Positions 43,111-51,594 of a stretch of 64,000 bases of DNA are shown here, piece after piece. The position numbers were made by a program, and so were the translations under genes. Every line of letters begins with the position of its first letter. Position 1 is the stretch's first letter. The stretch lies in contig NZ_CP095049.1 in assembly GCF_022919135.1 (NCBI RefSeq), forward strand, positions 4,902,501 to 4,966,500, in the 5' to 3' direction. The notes under the pieces are model-generated. The model had not been told where the DNA came from and did no database searches. It saw only the letters and a program-made list of their open reading frames with translations. Origin of the DNA: Hymenobacter cellulosivorans (lineage in GTDB: Bacteria > Bacteroidota > Bacteroidia > Cytophagales > Hymenobacteraceae).

Positions 43111-43683
43111 ATGGAAACCCAACCCCGAAGCATCTTTGAGCGGGAGCTGGCCGGCGAAGTCATTTCCCTCGACGACCCGGACTACCCGCAGATTTACGCC
43201 ATCATCCGCAAGGCCATCCGGCTGACCTCGGAGCTGAACGCCCTGACGGTGGAAAGCAACGAGCAGGTCAACCGCGTGTTTAGTGAGCTGATCAACAAGC
43301 CGGTGGATGCCTCGTTTTTCTTTATTCCGCCCTTCTACACCGACTTCGGCCACAACATCCGCATTGGCAAGAACGTCTTCGTCAACCACGCCTGCACCTT
43401 CATGGACCGGGGCGGCATCACGCTGGAAGACAACGTGCTGGTGGGCCCCAAGGTGAACCTGATTACCACCAACCACCCCACCGAGCCCGGGCAGCGGCGC
43501 AGCACCATTTCCTTGCCCATCGTGCTCAGGCACGGCGCCTGGATTGGGGCCAACGTGACGGTGATGCCCGGCGTCACCATCGGCGAAAACGCCATTGTGG
43601 GCGCCGGCGCCGTTGTTACCAAAGACGTGGCGCCTAACACTATCGTGGCCGGCGTGCCGGCGCGGGTCGTCAAGCACCTGTAA
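43111..43683 (+). CDS. Sugar O-acetyltransferase, left-handed hexapeptide repeat type
   Basis: 190 residues. The N-terminal part has the maltose/galactoside acetyltransferase start with SELNALTVESNEQVNRVFSE and FFFIPPFYTDFGHNIRIG, then hexapeptide coils NVFVNHACTFMDRGGITLED, VLVGPKVNLITTNHP with the catalytic-histidine region, and ANVTVMPGVTIGENAIVGAGAVV with VPARVVKHL at the end. It uses acetyl-CoA to acetylate a sugar; the natural acceptor is unknown. Confidence 0.88.
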   Translation: METQPRSIFERELAGEVISLDDPDYPQIYAIIRKAIRLTSELNALTVESNEQVNRVFSELINKPVDASFFFIPPFYTDFGHNIRIGKNVFVNHACTFMDRGGITLEDNVLVGPKVNLITTNHPTEPGQRRSTISLPIVLRHGAWIGANVTVMPGVTIGENAIVGAGAVVTKDVAPNTIVAGVPARVVKHL

Positions 43684-43739
43684 GGCCGGACCGCGGCCGG
43701 TGCAGCCGAGTGTCTTTAACTCACCTTTCGATTTTTGCC

Positions 43740-44234
43740 ATGAAACGTCTTGCTTTGGTCACGGCCACCCTAGTCGTTGGAATTATCCTCCCCAACTACG
43801 CCCAGACCTCTCCGCAACCGGCGGCCCAAACGGGTGCGGTGCCAACCCCGGTTTTCCCGAAGGGTGAGCGGGCTCCGGCCCAGAATTTTACCGGCGAGGT
43901 GTACGTCTACCCCTTGGTCAAAGACGAGCCCACCTTTAATTGCGTGAGCAGCAGCGTCACGTTTACACCGGGGGCCCGCTCCAACTGGCACACCCACCCG
44001 GCCGGCCAGATTCTGATGGTTACCGACGGGGTGGGCTACTACCAGGAAAAGGGCCAGCCCATTCGGCTGCTGCGCCGGGGCGACGTAGTGAAGGCCCAGC
44101 CGGGTGTGGAGCACTGGCACGGCGCCTCGCCCCAGCAGGCGCTGAGCCACATTGCCCTCAATGTCAACACCGAGAAGGGTGTCGTCAGCTGGGGCCGGGC
44201 CGTGACTGACCAGGAGTATAACAGCTACAAGTAG
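43740..44234 (+). CDS. Exported cupin-domain protein
   Basis: 164 residues from ATG 43740, with a signal peptide ending at NYAQ. The cupin domain has SNWHTHPAGQILMVTDGVG and AQPGVEHWHGASPQQALSH, and ends GVVSWGRAVTDQEYNSYK. It is a periplasmic version of the cytoplasmic cupin at 42092. The pair suggests one chemistry in two compartments, perhaps handling of dicarbonyl or quinone compounds. Confidence 0.85.
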   Translation: MKRLALVTATLVVGIILPNYAQTSPQPAAQTGAVPTPVFPKGERAPAQNFTGEVYVYPLVKDEPTFNCVSSSVTFTPGARSNWHTHPAGQILMVTDGVGYYQEKGQPIRLLRRGDVVKAQPGVEHWHGASPQQALSHIALNVNTEKGVVSWGRAVTDQEYNSYK

Positions 44235-44308
44235 CGCAGCAGCCGGGAGCACTAGACACGGCGACGACAACTCGTAGCGGGCCGGGCGCAATTTTCTTCT
44301 TGACGGAA

Positions 44309-45271
44309 ATGAAACCCCAACTCCGCGGCGCTGTTATAGGCTCTCACCAACGGCGTCGGCTCACCAAGGCGCTCTGCTACCTGATGCCCGACGCCCGACT
44401 TGCCCCTTCCACCGCCACGTATCCGGCCGTCCACGACGTGGACCTGGTAACTATGCAGGAAGCCCGCTGCGGCATGGGCAACTTCAACCGCCACGACCTG
44501 TTCAAGGTGGTGCTGGTGCAGGAAGGCAGCAACGAGTTGCACTACGCCACCCGCAGCTTCGTCATCGACCGACCCGCGCTGGTGTTTACTAACCGCCTGA
44601 TTCCCTACGCCTGGGATATCATTGGGCAAGCCGAGCAGCAGGGCCACATCTGCTGCTTTTCCGAGGCCTTTCTGCACTCGGCCATGCGGGGCGTGAGTCT
44701 CAAAGACACGGTGCTCTACAAAGTGGACGGCAACCCAGTGTACTTCCTCGATGCCGAGCAGCTGCGCTACTTCACCGACGCCTTTACCCGCATGCGGCGC
44801 GACCTGGCCTCGGACTACGCCCACCGCGACGATTTGCTGCGCAACCAGCTCTCCATCATCATCCACGAGGCGGCCCGCCTGCAGCCGGCCTCGGCCCAGC
44901 ACGCGCCGGCCAATGCCGCCGAGCGGATTACCTCGCTGTTTATGAATCTGCTGGAGGTGCAATTTCCCGTGACGGCTCAGGGGCGGGAGCCGGTGCTGAA
45001 AAGCCCCGGCGACTACGCCGACCGCCTGGCCGTGCACGTCAACCACCTCAACGCCATGGTGCGGGAAGTGACTGGCAAACCGACCTCGGCCCACATCAAC
45101 GAGCGGCTCGTAACCGAAGCCAAGCTGCTGCTGGCCCACACCGACTGGAGCGTGGCCGACATTGCCTATAGCCTGGGCTTCGAGTACCCGACGTACTTCA
45201 ACAGCTTTTTCAAAAAGCATACCGCCACCACCCCGCTTACCTTCCGCCGCACGGCCGCCGTGGCCGTATAA
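44309..45271 (+). CDS. AraC family transcriptional regulator
   Basis: 320 residues from ATG 44309. The N-terminal half is a cupin-like sensor region (EARCGMGNFNRHDLFKVVLV). The C-terminal 100 residues form the two-helix-turn-helix AraC domain, with HVNHLNAMVREVTGKPTSAH and SVADIAYSLGFEYPTYFNSF. It is a likely regulator of the surrounding genes. The reductase gene starts 7 bases after its stop. Confidence 0.9.
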   Translation: MKPQLRGAVIGSHQRRRLTKALCYLMPDARLAPSTATYPAVHDVDLVTMQEARCGMGNFNRHDLFKVVLVQEGSNELHYATRSFVIDRPALVFTNRLIPYAWDIIGQAEQQGHICCFSEAFLHSAMRGVSLKDTVLYKVDGNPVYFLDAEQLRYFTDAFTRMRRDLASDYAHRDDLLRNQLSIIIHEAARLQPASAQHAPANAAERITSLFMNLLEVQFPVTAQGREPVLKSPGDYADRLAVHVNHLNAMVREVTGKPTSAHINERLVTEAKLLLAHTDWSVADIAYSLGFEYPTYFNSFFKKHTATTPLTFRRTAAVAV

Positions 45272-45278
45272 GCCCGCT

Positions 45279-45980
45279 ATGAAAAGACCCCACGTAATTT
45301 GCCACATGATGTCGTCGGTGGACGGCAAAATCCTGTCGAGCAACTGGCAGGACCAGGAAATCTACGACACCTTTGCCGGCTACTTCGAGAAGTACCACGT
45401 CACGTTTACCAGCCAGGCTTGGATGTGCGGGCGCATCACTATGGAGCGCGACTTTTCGGGCGGCGTGCAGCCCGCGCCCCAGGCCCCGCCCCAGCCTATT
45501 GCCCGGGAGCCGTTTATCGGCAATAAAGCCGCTACTTCCTTCGCCATTGCCGTCGATGCCCACGGCAAGCTGGGCTGGGACACGAACGAAACCGGCGGCG
45601 ACCATATCATCGAGGTGCTGACCGAGCAGGTGAGCGACGATTACCTGTACTACTTGCAGCAAAAGCAGATTTCCTACTTGTTTGCCGGGAAAACGGAAGT
45701 CGATTTTGCCTCCGTTCTGGAGCAGCTGGCCGCCCTGTTTCCCATCGAAACGCTGATGCTCGAAGGCGGCGGCCACCTGAACGGGTCCTTGCTCAACGCC
45801 GGCCTCATCGACGAGCTCAGCCTGCTGGTGCTGCCCCTGGCCGATGGCACACCCAAGTCGCCGACGACCTTTGAAGTCAGTGAGTACCTGACCAAAGGCC
45901 CCGCCACCCGCCTGCACCTCACCCAGGTAGAGCAGCTCGATAATGACGTGGTCTGGCTCAAGTACCGCTTCGACCACTAA
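45279..45980 (+). CDS. Dihydrofolate-reductase-fold (RibD C-terminal-like) reductase
   Basis: 233 residues from ATG 45279. Motifs: HVICHMMSSVDGKIL at the start, the NADPH-region DYLYYLQQKQISYLFAG, and ETLMLEGGGHLNGSLLNAGL near the end, as in RibD C-terminal and related reductases. The substrate is not clear; relatives reduce pyrimidine or other carbonyl-bearing compounds. It is probably co-transcribed with the AraC regulator just upstream. Confidence 0.85.
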   Translation: MKRPHVICHMMSSVDGKILSSNWQDQEIYDTFAGYFEKYHVTFTSQAWMCGRITMERDFSGGVQPAPQAPPQPIAREPFIGNKAATSFAIAVDAHGKLGWDTNETGGDHIIEVLTEQVSDDYLYYLQQKQISYLFAGKTEVDFASVLEQLAALFPIETLMLEGGGHLNGSLLNAGLIDELSLLVLPLADGTPKSPTTFEVSEYLTKGPATRLHLTQVEQLDNDVVWLKYRFDH

Positions 45981-46001
45981 GTAAATTTCCCTCTAAAGGA
46001 T

Positions 46002-46038
46002 TAGGACCCTGAGCACTTTTCCCAGGCTCCTAGTTTTG
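46002..46038 (+). promoter_or_regulatory. Inverted repeat next to a -7 box before the alcohol dehydrogenase
   Basis: TAGGACCCTG (46002-46011) and CAGGCTCCTA (46023-46032) pair at 9 of 10 positions, directly abutting TAGTTTTG (46031-46038), a TAnnTTTG box 42 bases before the ATG. This is a plausible regulator-binding site, perhaps for one of the flanking AraC proteins. Confidence 0.4.
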
Positions 46039-46079
46039 TCGCTACTCATTTCCCTACTACCAAACCAAACCTCCTTCTC

Positions 46080-47120
46080 ATGATTGAAACGAAAGCCTAC
46101 GCGGCCCAAAGCCCCGAAACTGACCTCGCGCCCTGGACCTTCGAGCGCCGCGACGTCGGCCCGCACGACGTGCAGATTGAAATCCACTTCTGCGGCGTGT
46201 GCCACTCCGATTTGCACCAGATCCGCAACGAATGGTTTCCCGGCATCTTCCCCATGGTGCCCGGCCACGAAATCGTGGGCCGCATCGTTCAAGTCGGCGA
46301 CCATGTGAAGAAATTCAAGCAGGGCGACCTGGCCGGCGTGGGCTGCATGGTCGACTCCTGCCAGGTGTGCTACAACTGCAAAGACGGCCTGGAGCAGTAC
46401 TGCGTGGAAGGCAACACCCAGACCTACAACAACCTGGGCCGGGACGGCGTGCCAACCTACGGCGGCTACTCCAACACCATCGTGGTGCGCGAGGAGTTCG
46501 TGGTCAGTGTGTCCGACAAGCTCGATCTGGCGGCCGTAGCCCCGCTGCTCTGCGCCGGTATTACCACCTACTCGCCCCTGAAGTACTGGGGCGTAGGTAA
46601 AGGCCACAAGCTGGCCGTAGTGGGCCTGGGCGGCCTGGGCCACATGGGCGTCAAGTTCGGCGTGGCCTTTGGGGCCGAAGTAACCGTACTCAGCACCTCG
46701 CCCACCAAGGAAGCCGACGCCAAAGCCCTGGGTGCCCACCACTTTGTGGTGACATCCGACGAGGAGCAGCTCAAGGCCGTGCAAGGGTCTTTCGACTACA
46801 TCCTGGACACGGTAGCGGCCGACCACAACATTCCGCTGTACCTGTCGCTGCTCAAAACCAACGGCACCCATATTCTGGTGGGCGCTCCGCCCAAGCCCCT
46901 GGAAATTCCGGCCTTCGCCCTGATTCCGGGCCGCAAAAGCGTGTCGGGCTCGACCATCGGCGGCATTGCCGAAACCCAGGAGATGCTGGACTTCTGCGCC
47001 GAGCACAACATTGTGTCCGATATTGAGCTCATCAACATCCAGGACATCAACCAGGCCTATGAGCGCATGGTGAAAGGCGACGTGCGCTACCGCTTCGTCA
47101 TCGACATCGCCAGCCTGTAA
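46080..47120 (+). CDS. Zinc-dependent NAD(P) alcohol/aldehyde dehydrogenase (YahK/CAD-like)
   Basis: 346 residues. Catalytic zinc site in FCGVCHSDLHQIR with Cys38/Cys41, and PGHEIVGRI (His63, Glu64); the structural-zinc cysteines are 94, 97, 100 and 108. The coenzyme fold follows at AVVGLGGLGHMGVKFGVAFG, and STIGGIAETQEMLDFCAEHN closes the CAD-like C-terminal domain. YahK-type enzymes reduce a broad range of aldehydes with NADPH. It fits the idea of a carbonyl-detoxification cluster. A terminator follows. Confidence 0.92.
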   Translation: MIETKAYAAQSPETDLAPWTFERRDVGPHDVQIEIHFCGVCHSDLHQIRNEWFPGIFPMVPGHEIVGRIVQVGDHVKKFKQGDLAGVGCMVDSCQVCYNCKDGLEQYCVEGNTQTYNNLGRDGVPTYGGYSNTIVVREEFVVSVSDKLDLAAVAPLLCAGITTYSPLKYWGVGKGHKLAVVGLGGLGHMGVKFGVAFGAEVTVLSTSPTKEADAKALGAHHFVVTSDEEQLKAVQGSFDYILDTVAADHNIPLYLSLLKTNGTHILVGAPPKPLEIPAFALIPGRKSVSGSTIGGIAETQEMLDFCAEHNIVSDIELINIQDINQAYERMVKGDVRYRFVIDIASL

Positions 47121-47136
47121 ACCCGTAGCATCAAAT

Positions 47137-47198
47137 AAAAGCCGGCTCCTGCCCCGCTGCTCGTTGACTACGGGCGGTGAGCGGGGGCCGGCTTTTTT
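47137..47198 (+). terminator. Terminator after the alcohol dehydrogenase gene
   Basis: A long hairpin with outer stem AAAAGCCGGC / GCCGGCTTTTTT and inner paired GCCCCGCTGCTC / GAGCGGGGGC segments, ending in TTTTTT. Confidence 0.85.
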
Positions 47199-47315
47199 GC
47201 GCCCAAGCTTGCAGGCCCGCTGCTAAACTGCCCGCCGCACCAACCATTCGGCCCGGGCGTGGTTAGGGGCTGGTGCAGGCTTCGTATGTTGCCCCCACAT
47301 TAGCCCTCCCAGAGT

Positions 47316-48215
47316 ATGTATTCCTTTCCCAGCAAGCCCCCTATCCCGATATACACCTCCGAGCACAGCGGCGCAGCCGGGCCCAAAGGCAGTCAGCCCT
47401 TCACCATTACCCAGTCGGAGGGCGCGCTGGTGTACGAGGAGGATTTGCTGATTCCGCACCGCAAGGCCTATTACCTGCTGGTGTTTGTAAAGCAGAACCA
47501 GGGCCGGCACTGGGTGGATATGACCTCCTACGAGCGTAAAAACCGCACGCTTTACTTTACGGCCCCCCACCAGATTCTGGTCAAGGAGGCCCCCACACCG
47601 TTTTGGGGCACCTACCTCACCTTTACCAACGAGTTTCTGACCCTGCAGCAGAATGCCGCTCTGCGGGAATTGCCCCTGATTCTGAATCCGCACAACGGCC
47701 ACGAATTACTGCTCTCCGACGCCGATTGGACCTTTGTGGAAGAAATGCTGGCCAAGCTCTCGGCCGAATACCAGCGTCCCGGCGAGTGGCAGCACCGCAT
47801 GCTCACGGCCTACCTCACGGTGCTGCTTACCTACCTGAGCCGGCTCTACACCGAGCAGTTTACCGGCGGCGAACTGTCGGCCGACCAGCTGCTGCTCCAA
47901 ACGTACCGGGCCCGCATTGAGGAAAGCTTCCGCGAATTGCACGAGGTAAGCGCCTACGCCGAGCAGCTGCATATTTCGGCCGGGCACCTGAGCGAAGTAG
48001 TCAAGGCCCAGAGCGGGCGGCCCGCCATCAAGCACATTCATGAGCGGCTGGTACTCGAAGCCCGCCGCCTGCTGTTTTACACCCCCTTGGCCCTCAAGGA
48101 AATTGCCTTCGACCTCGGGTTTTCGGATGCATCCTACTTCAACCGTTTCTTTAAGCGCGAAGTAGGCGTGACGCCGGCCGAGTACCGCAGCAGCATCCGC
48201 AAAATGTACCACTAA
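47316..48215 (+). CDS. AraC family transcriptional regulator
   Basis: 299 residues. The N-terminal cupin-type sensor reads FTITQSEGALVYEEDLLIPH then the strand KAYYLLVFVKQNQGRHWVDM. The C-terminal AraC domain has VSAYAEQLHISAGHLSEVVK and LKEIAFDLGFSDASYFNRFF. It is unlike the first AraC gene in its sensor half, so it probably answers a different signal. The SDR gene downstream, with its own -7 box, is a likely target. Confidence 0.9.
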   Translation: MYSFPSKPPIPIYTSEHSGAAGPKGSQPFTITQSEGALVYEEDLLIPHRKAYYLLVFVKQNQGRHWVDMTSYERKNRTLYFTAPHQILVKEAPTPFWGTYLTFTNEFLTLQQNAALRELPLILNPHNGHELLLSDADWTFVEEMLAKLSAEYQRPGEWQHRMLTAYLTVLLTYLSRLYTEQFTGGELSADQLLLQTYRARIEESFRELHEVSAYAEQLHISAGHLSEVVKAQSGRPAIKHIHERLVLEARRLLFYTPLALKEIAFDLGFSDASYFNRFFKREVGVTPAEYRSSIRKMYH

Positions 48216-48254
48216 TACCGCAGAATGGGTGCCAGCGGCGCCCGAGGGGTCCGG

Positions 48255-48262
48255 TAGTTTTG
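48255..48262 (+). promoter_or_regulatory. -7 box upstream of the SDR gene
   Basis: TAGTTTTG, an exact TAnnTTTG match, 33 bases before the ATG at 48296, the same box sequence as before the alcohol dehydrogenase gene. Confidence 0.5.
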
Positions 48263-48295
48263 TGCTGTTCATTTAGTCCTCTATTTACCAGCCCC

Positions 48296-49033
48296 ATGAA
48301 AACCGCTCTTATTACCGGCGCCAACAAAAGCATCGGCTTCGAAACTGCCCGCCAACTGCTCCAGCTCGGCTACCACGTGTACCTGGGCAGCCGCGACCAG
48401 GCGAAAGGCCAACAGGCCGCCGACCAGCTTAAGGCCGAAGGCTTGGCTGAGGTAGAAGCCCTGCCGATTGACGTCACCGACCCGGCCTCCATTGCCGCCG
48501 CCCGCGCCGAGCTGGGCCAGAAAACCCGCGTTCTGGACGTGCTCATCAACAACGCCGGCATCAGCGGGGGCATGCCCCAGCCGACGCTGACCACGGCCGT
48601 CAGCCTGGTCCGGGACGTATTCGAAACCAACGTCTTCGGGGTTATGGAAGTCACCCAGGCCTTTCTGGATTTGCTGCGCGAGTCGGCCGCGCCGCGGATT
48701 GTCAACGTGACTTCGGGCCTGGGCTCGTTGACGTTGCACAACGACCCGACCTGGAAGTATTACCCGGTGAAGGGCGCGGCCTACGGGCCCTCGAAAGCAG
48801 CCCTGAACGCCTACACGATTATGCTGGCCTACGAGCTGCGCGAGACGCCCTTCAAAGTCAACGCCGTGGACCCGGGCTACACCGCCACCGACTTCAACCA
48901 CCACAGTGGCCCGGGCAGCGTGCAGGATGCCGCCGCCCGCGTGGTAAAAGCCGCCCTGCTCGGCCCCGACGGCCCCACCAGTCAGTTTTTCAGCGACGAC
49001 AACGCCCCCAAAACCGGCATCAGCCCCTGGTAG
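48296..49033 (+). CDS. Short-chain dehydrogenase/reductase
   Basis: 245 residues from ATG 48296. Rossmann motif TGANKSIG (7-14), NNAG (85-88), catalytic Ser140 in NVTSGLG, and the YxxxK pair Tyr163/Lys167 in YGPSKAAL. It is a classical SDR with NAD(P) as cofactor and unknown substrate, probably a carbonyl reductase given its neighbours. A terminator hairpin follows. Confidence 0.92.
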   Translation: MKTALITGANKSIGFETARQLLQLGYHVYLGSRDQAKGQQAADQLKAEGLAEVEALPIDVTDPASIAAARAELGQKTRVLDVLINNAGISGGMPQPTLTTAVSLVRDVFETNVFGVMEVTQAFLDLLRESAAPRIVNVTSGLGSLTLHNDPTWKYYPVKGAAYGPSKAALNAYTIMLAYELRETPFKVNAVDPGYTATDFNHHSGPGSVQDAAARVVKAALLGPDGPTSQFFSDDNAPKTGISPW

Positions 49034-49057
49034 GCCACCAAAACTTGCTCGGTCATG

Positions 49058-49090
49058 GAAACGGGCGGGTAGCTATCCGCCCGTTTCTTT
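49058..49090 (+). terminator. Terminator after the SDR gene
   Basis: GAAACGGGCGG / CCGCCCGTTTC with an 8-base loop, followed by TTT. Confidence 0.8.
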
Positions 49091-49119
49091 CAGGCCCCTT
49101 GTACCAACCCAACCACAAC

Positions 49120-49566
49120 ATGGAATACACGAGTATCCTGCTGCCAAAGAAAAATCCGACCGGCCCCCATGGCCAACTTAAAGCCGGCCACATCGGCCTG
49201 CGCACAACCGACTACGCGGGCACCCTGCGGTGGTATACCCAGAAGCTGGGCTTTCGAGTGCTCAAGGAATGGACCGTGGGCGAGCTGCAACTAGCTTTTC
49301 TGGCCCCGGCTAATGACGACAGCTTCTGGCTGGAAGTGCTGCACGATGCCGCAGCCGGCTCGGCCCATGTTCCTGCCCAGCCCATATCGTCGGGGTTTCA
49401 TCATCTCTGCTTCGAAGTCGAAAACCTGGATGAGACGCTGGCCGCACTGCGCGCCCAAGGCGTCAGCGTTGTCCGGGAGCCGTTCACCGTCCTGCCTATT
49501 GGCAAGCGCTGCGGCTTTGTGGCCGACCTGCACGGCAACGTGCTGGAATTTGCCGAAAACGTCTAA
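49120..49566 (+). CDS. VOC family protein (glyoxalase-like)
   Basis: 148 residues from ATG 49120. Two beta-alpha-beta-beta-beta halves: AGHIGLRTTDYAGTLRWYTQ, SFWLEVLHDAA, then FHHLCFEVENLDETLAALRA and RCGFVADLHGNVLEFAENV with the closing glutamate of VOC metal sites. Members include glyoxalase I and dioxygenases; the exact reaction is unknown. It ends the plus-strand oxidoreductase cluster. Confidence 0.88.
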   Translation: MEYTSILLPKKNPTGPHGQLKAGHIGLRTTDYAGTLRWYTQKLGFRVLKEWTVGELQLAFLAPANDDSFWLEVLHDAAAGSAHVPAQPISSGFHHLCFEVENLDETLAALRAQGVSVVREPFTVLPIGKRCGFVADLHGNVLEFAENV

Positions 49567-49610
49567 GCGTTTCCGGCAAAAAGCGGTAGTAGCCGGCTGT
49601 ACTGCCTAAC

Positions 49611-51041
49611 TTGCAGGCTGTGCTGCTACTACGACCCGTCTACTTCCTGCTACTCCTGGTCTGGAGCTCGGCCCAGCCCCTGGCCTGCGCCCAGAGTTCC
49701 AAGCCCGCCGCGCCCGACACCCTCAAGCCCGGCGCGGCCTCCCTGCCCTGGCTCGACTCCCTGCTGACGGCCGCCCCGGCTTTTCGCCAGCACCAGGTGG
49801 GGTTGAGCATCACCGACGCCACTACGGGTGAAGCCGTGTATGGCCTCAACGAGGCCCGCTACTTCACCCCGGCCAGCGTGATGAAGCTCTTTACCTTCTA
49901 CACCGGTATGCGCCTGCTCGGCGACTCGCTGCCCAGCCTGCGCTACTTCAGCCGCCACGACACCCTGTTTTTCCAGGGCACCGGCGACCCAACCTTCCTG
50001 CACGGCGACGTGCCCTCGCGGCGGGCCTACACCTTCCTGGTCCGTCGCCCCGAGCGGCTGCTGGCTTATTGCGACATTGCCACCCCGCCCCCCTACGGCC
50101 CCAGTTGGGCCTGGGACGACTTCAACTACTACTTCCAGCCCGAGCGCACGGCCTTTCCGCTCTACGGCAACACCGTGCGCTTCTACGCCAGTGCCCCGCT
50201 CCGCGCCTCGGCTGGCAAGCAGGCCCCGACGCCACCCCAGCGGGTGCGGGTGCTGCCTCGCCCCTTTGCCCCGCTCACCAGCCTGGCCGAGGCCGACGAC
50301 CTGCTGGGCCACAACCCCGACCAGCACGTAAGCCGGGCCCAGCTCGACAACCGCTTTACGTACTTTCCGGCTCCCAAGAAGTGGGTGGATGAAGTGCCCT
50401 ACCACACCAGCCGCACCCTACTGCTGCGCCTGCTCGGCGACACGCTGCGCCGGGCCGTGGTGCACACCGCCTGGCAGCCCCGCCCCGGCCTCGACTCTAT
50501 CCGGACGCTGCCGGGCCTCCCGGTCGACTCGCTTTACCGCCGCATGCTGCGGGTGAGCGACAATTTCCTGGCCGAGCAGCTCCTGCTCATGTGCGCCACC
50601 AAGCTGGGTCCGCCCCGCGACTCGCTCAGCGCCTGGCGCGTGCTGCGCCACGCCCGCCGCAACTACCTGCAGACCCTGCCCGACAAGCTGCCCTGGGTCG
50701 ATGGCTCGGGCCTGTCGCGCCTCAACCTGGTCACACCCCGCTCGCTGAGCGCCCTGCTGGTGCTGCTGCACCAGGAAGTACCCGAGCCCCGCCTGCTCAG
50801 CCTGCTGGCGGGCGGCGGCGGGCAGGGCACCCTGCACCGGCGCTACAAGGATGCCCAGGGCACCTGGTTCTGGGGCAAGACCGGCACGCTGACCCACACC
50901 TGCAACCTGGCAGGCTACGTGCGTACCCGCAGCGGCCGCTTGCTGGCCGTGAGCTTTCTCAACAACGGCATCCCCGGCGACGACCAGGCCACCCGCAATG
51001 AGATGCAGCGCATCCTGGGCCAGGTGCGGCAGCGGCTGTAG
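49611..51041 (+). CDS. dacB: D-alanyl-D-alanine carboxypeptidase/endopeptidase (PBP4 type)
   Basis: 476 residues if started at TTG 49611; a GTG at 49620 is also possible. After a signal peptide (MQAVLLLRPVYFLLLLVWSS), the three penicillin-binding motifs are present: Ser89-x-x-Lys92 in TPASVMKLF, Ser316-Asp-Asn318 in RVSDNFLAEQ, and Lys423-Thr-Gly425 in FWGKTGTLT. The order and long insertion between the first two motifs fit PBP4/DacB, which trims and cleaves peptidoglycan peptides in the periplasm. A TAACTTGC sequence lies immediately before the start, so the transcript may be leaderless. Confidence 0.92.
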   Translation: MQAVLLLRPVYFLLLLVWSSAQPLACAQSSKPAAPDTLKPGAASLPWLDSLLTAAPAFRQHQVGLSITDATTGEAVYGLNEARYFTPASVMKLFTFYTGMRLLGDSLPSLRYFSRHDTLFFQGTGDPTFLHGDVPSRRAYTFLVRRPERLLAYCDIATPPPYGPSWAWDDFNYYFQPERTAFPLYGNTVRFYASAPLRASAGKQAPTPPQRVRVLPRPFAPLTSLAEADDLLGHNPDQHVSRAQLDNRFTYFPAPKKWVDEVPYHTSRTLLLRLLGDTLRRAVVHTAWQPRPGLDSIRTLPGLPVDSLYRRMLRVSDNFLAEQLLLMCATKLGPPRDSLSAWRVLRHARRNYLQTLPDKLPWVDGSGLSRLNLVTPRSLSALLVLLHQEVPEPRLLSLLAGGGGQGTLHRRYKDAQGTWFWGKTGTLTHTCNLAGYVRTRSGRLLAVSFLNNGIPGDDQATRNEMQRILGQVRQRL

Positions 51042-51061
51042 CGGTGGGCTTCCTTAACGTG

Positions 51062-51177
51062 CGCCTCGTCGCCTACCAAACTACCGTTTCGGCTGTGGCC
51101 CATGGTTCGGCCTCTACTCCTTGCACACGACCGAGGCCAGGTGCCAGCCGGTGGCGGGCAAAGTGGCAGTGGAGTAA
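51062..51177 (+). pseudogene. Eroded T9SS sorting-domain fragment 1
   Basis: The reading VAYQTTVSAVAH (frame of 51062) followed, in another frame, by GLYSLHTTEARCQPVAGKVAVE and a stop at 51175-51177 matches the end of the nearby T9SS tails (for example ARTTTVSAAAQ...GLYTLRA...GKVVVE). About nine codons are missing at the frame change. No upstream propeller is attached. It lies 20 bases after the DD-peptidase stop and before a hairpin. Confidence 0.75.
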
Positions 51178-51195
51178 CCTAACCTTCCGCTTTAA

Positions 51196-51236
51196 CCCAA
51201 ACGGCCGCCCCGGAATCCGGGGCGGCCGTTTGGGTT
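51196..51236 (+). terminator. Very stable hairpin after the tail fragment
   Basis: An 18-base-pair perfect stem, ACCCAAACGGCCGCCCCGGA / TCCGGGGCGGCCGTTTGGGT in its paired part, with a 2- to 4-base loop and trailing TTTGG. The core AACGGCCGCCCCGG recurs in the hairpin at 55132-55163, so the two are related by duplication. Confidence 0.85.
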
Positions 51237-51594
51237 TGGCTCAAAATTTCCACCTTTGAGAATGGCTACAGCTCTACTTTCCTCTTGTTGCCGCGTTGGA
51301 GTCCTGCTTGCAGGTTTTTCGCCTTCCCGGCCAGCAGCTCTTCTGTATCTCTATTCGGTCGTGAGTGGCCGGCCACAGGTGTAGCTACCAGCGCCTTATG
51401 TAGTTCTCACCACGGCTACTACCGGCGGCACTCAGCCATTGGGCCCTGTTGGGCCAGACTCAGCCGCCTGCCTGTGCCGGCCGCAGTCGTTGCTTTTTTA
51501 CCGGCATTTCTGCGCGGCGCTGGTCTATATTTAACGGCTTCTTTTCATTCATCACCATACGGTTTTCTGTTACCCTTACCCCTTACCTAATCCT
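51237..51594. other. Gene-free stretch before the first SBBP gene
   Basis: 358 bases with no gene I can support. A CACCTTTG box at about 51251 precedes a short open frame of 40 codons starting at 51262 (MATALLSSCCRVGVLLAGFS), which has no further support. The last 60 bases, T- and C-rich, are probably the leader of the SBBP gene at 51595. Confidence 0.4.
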
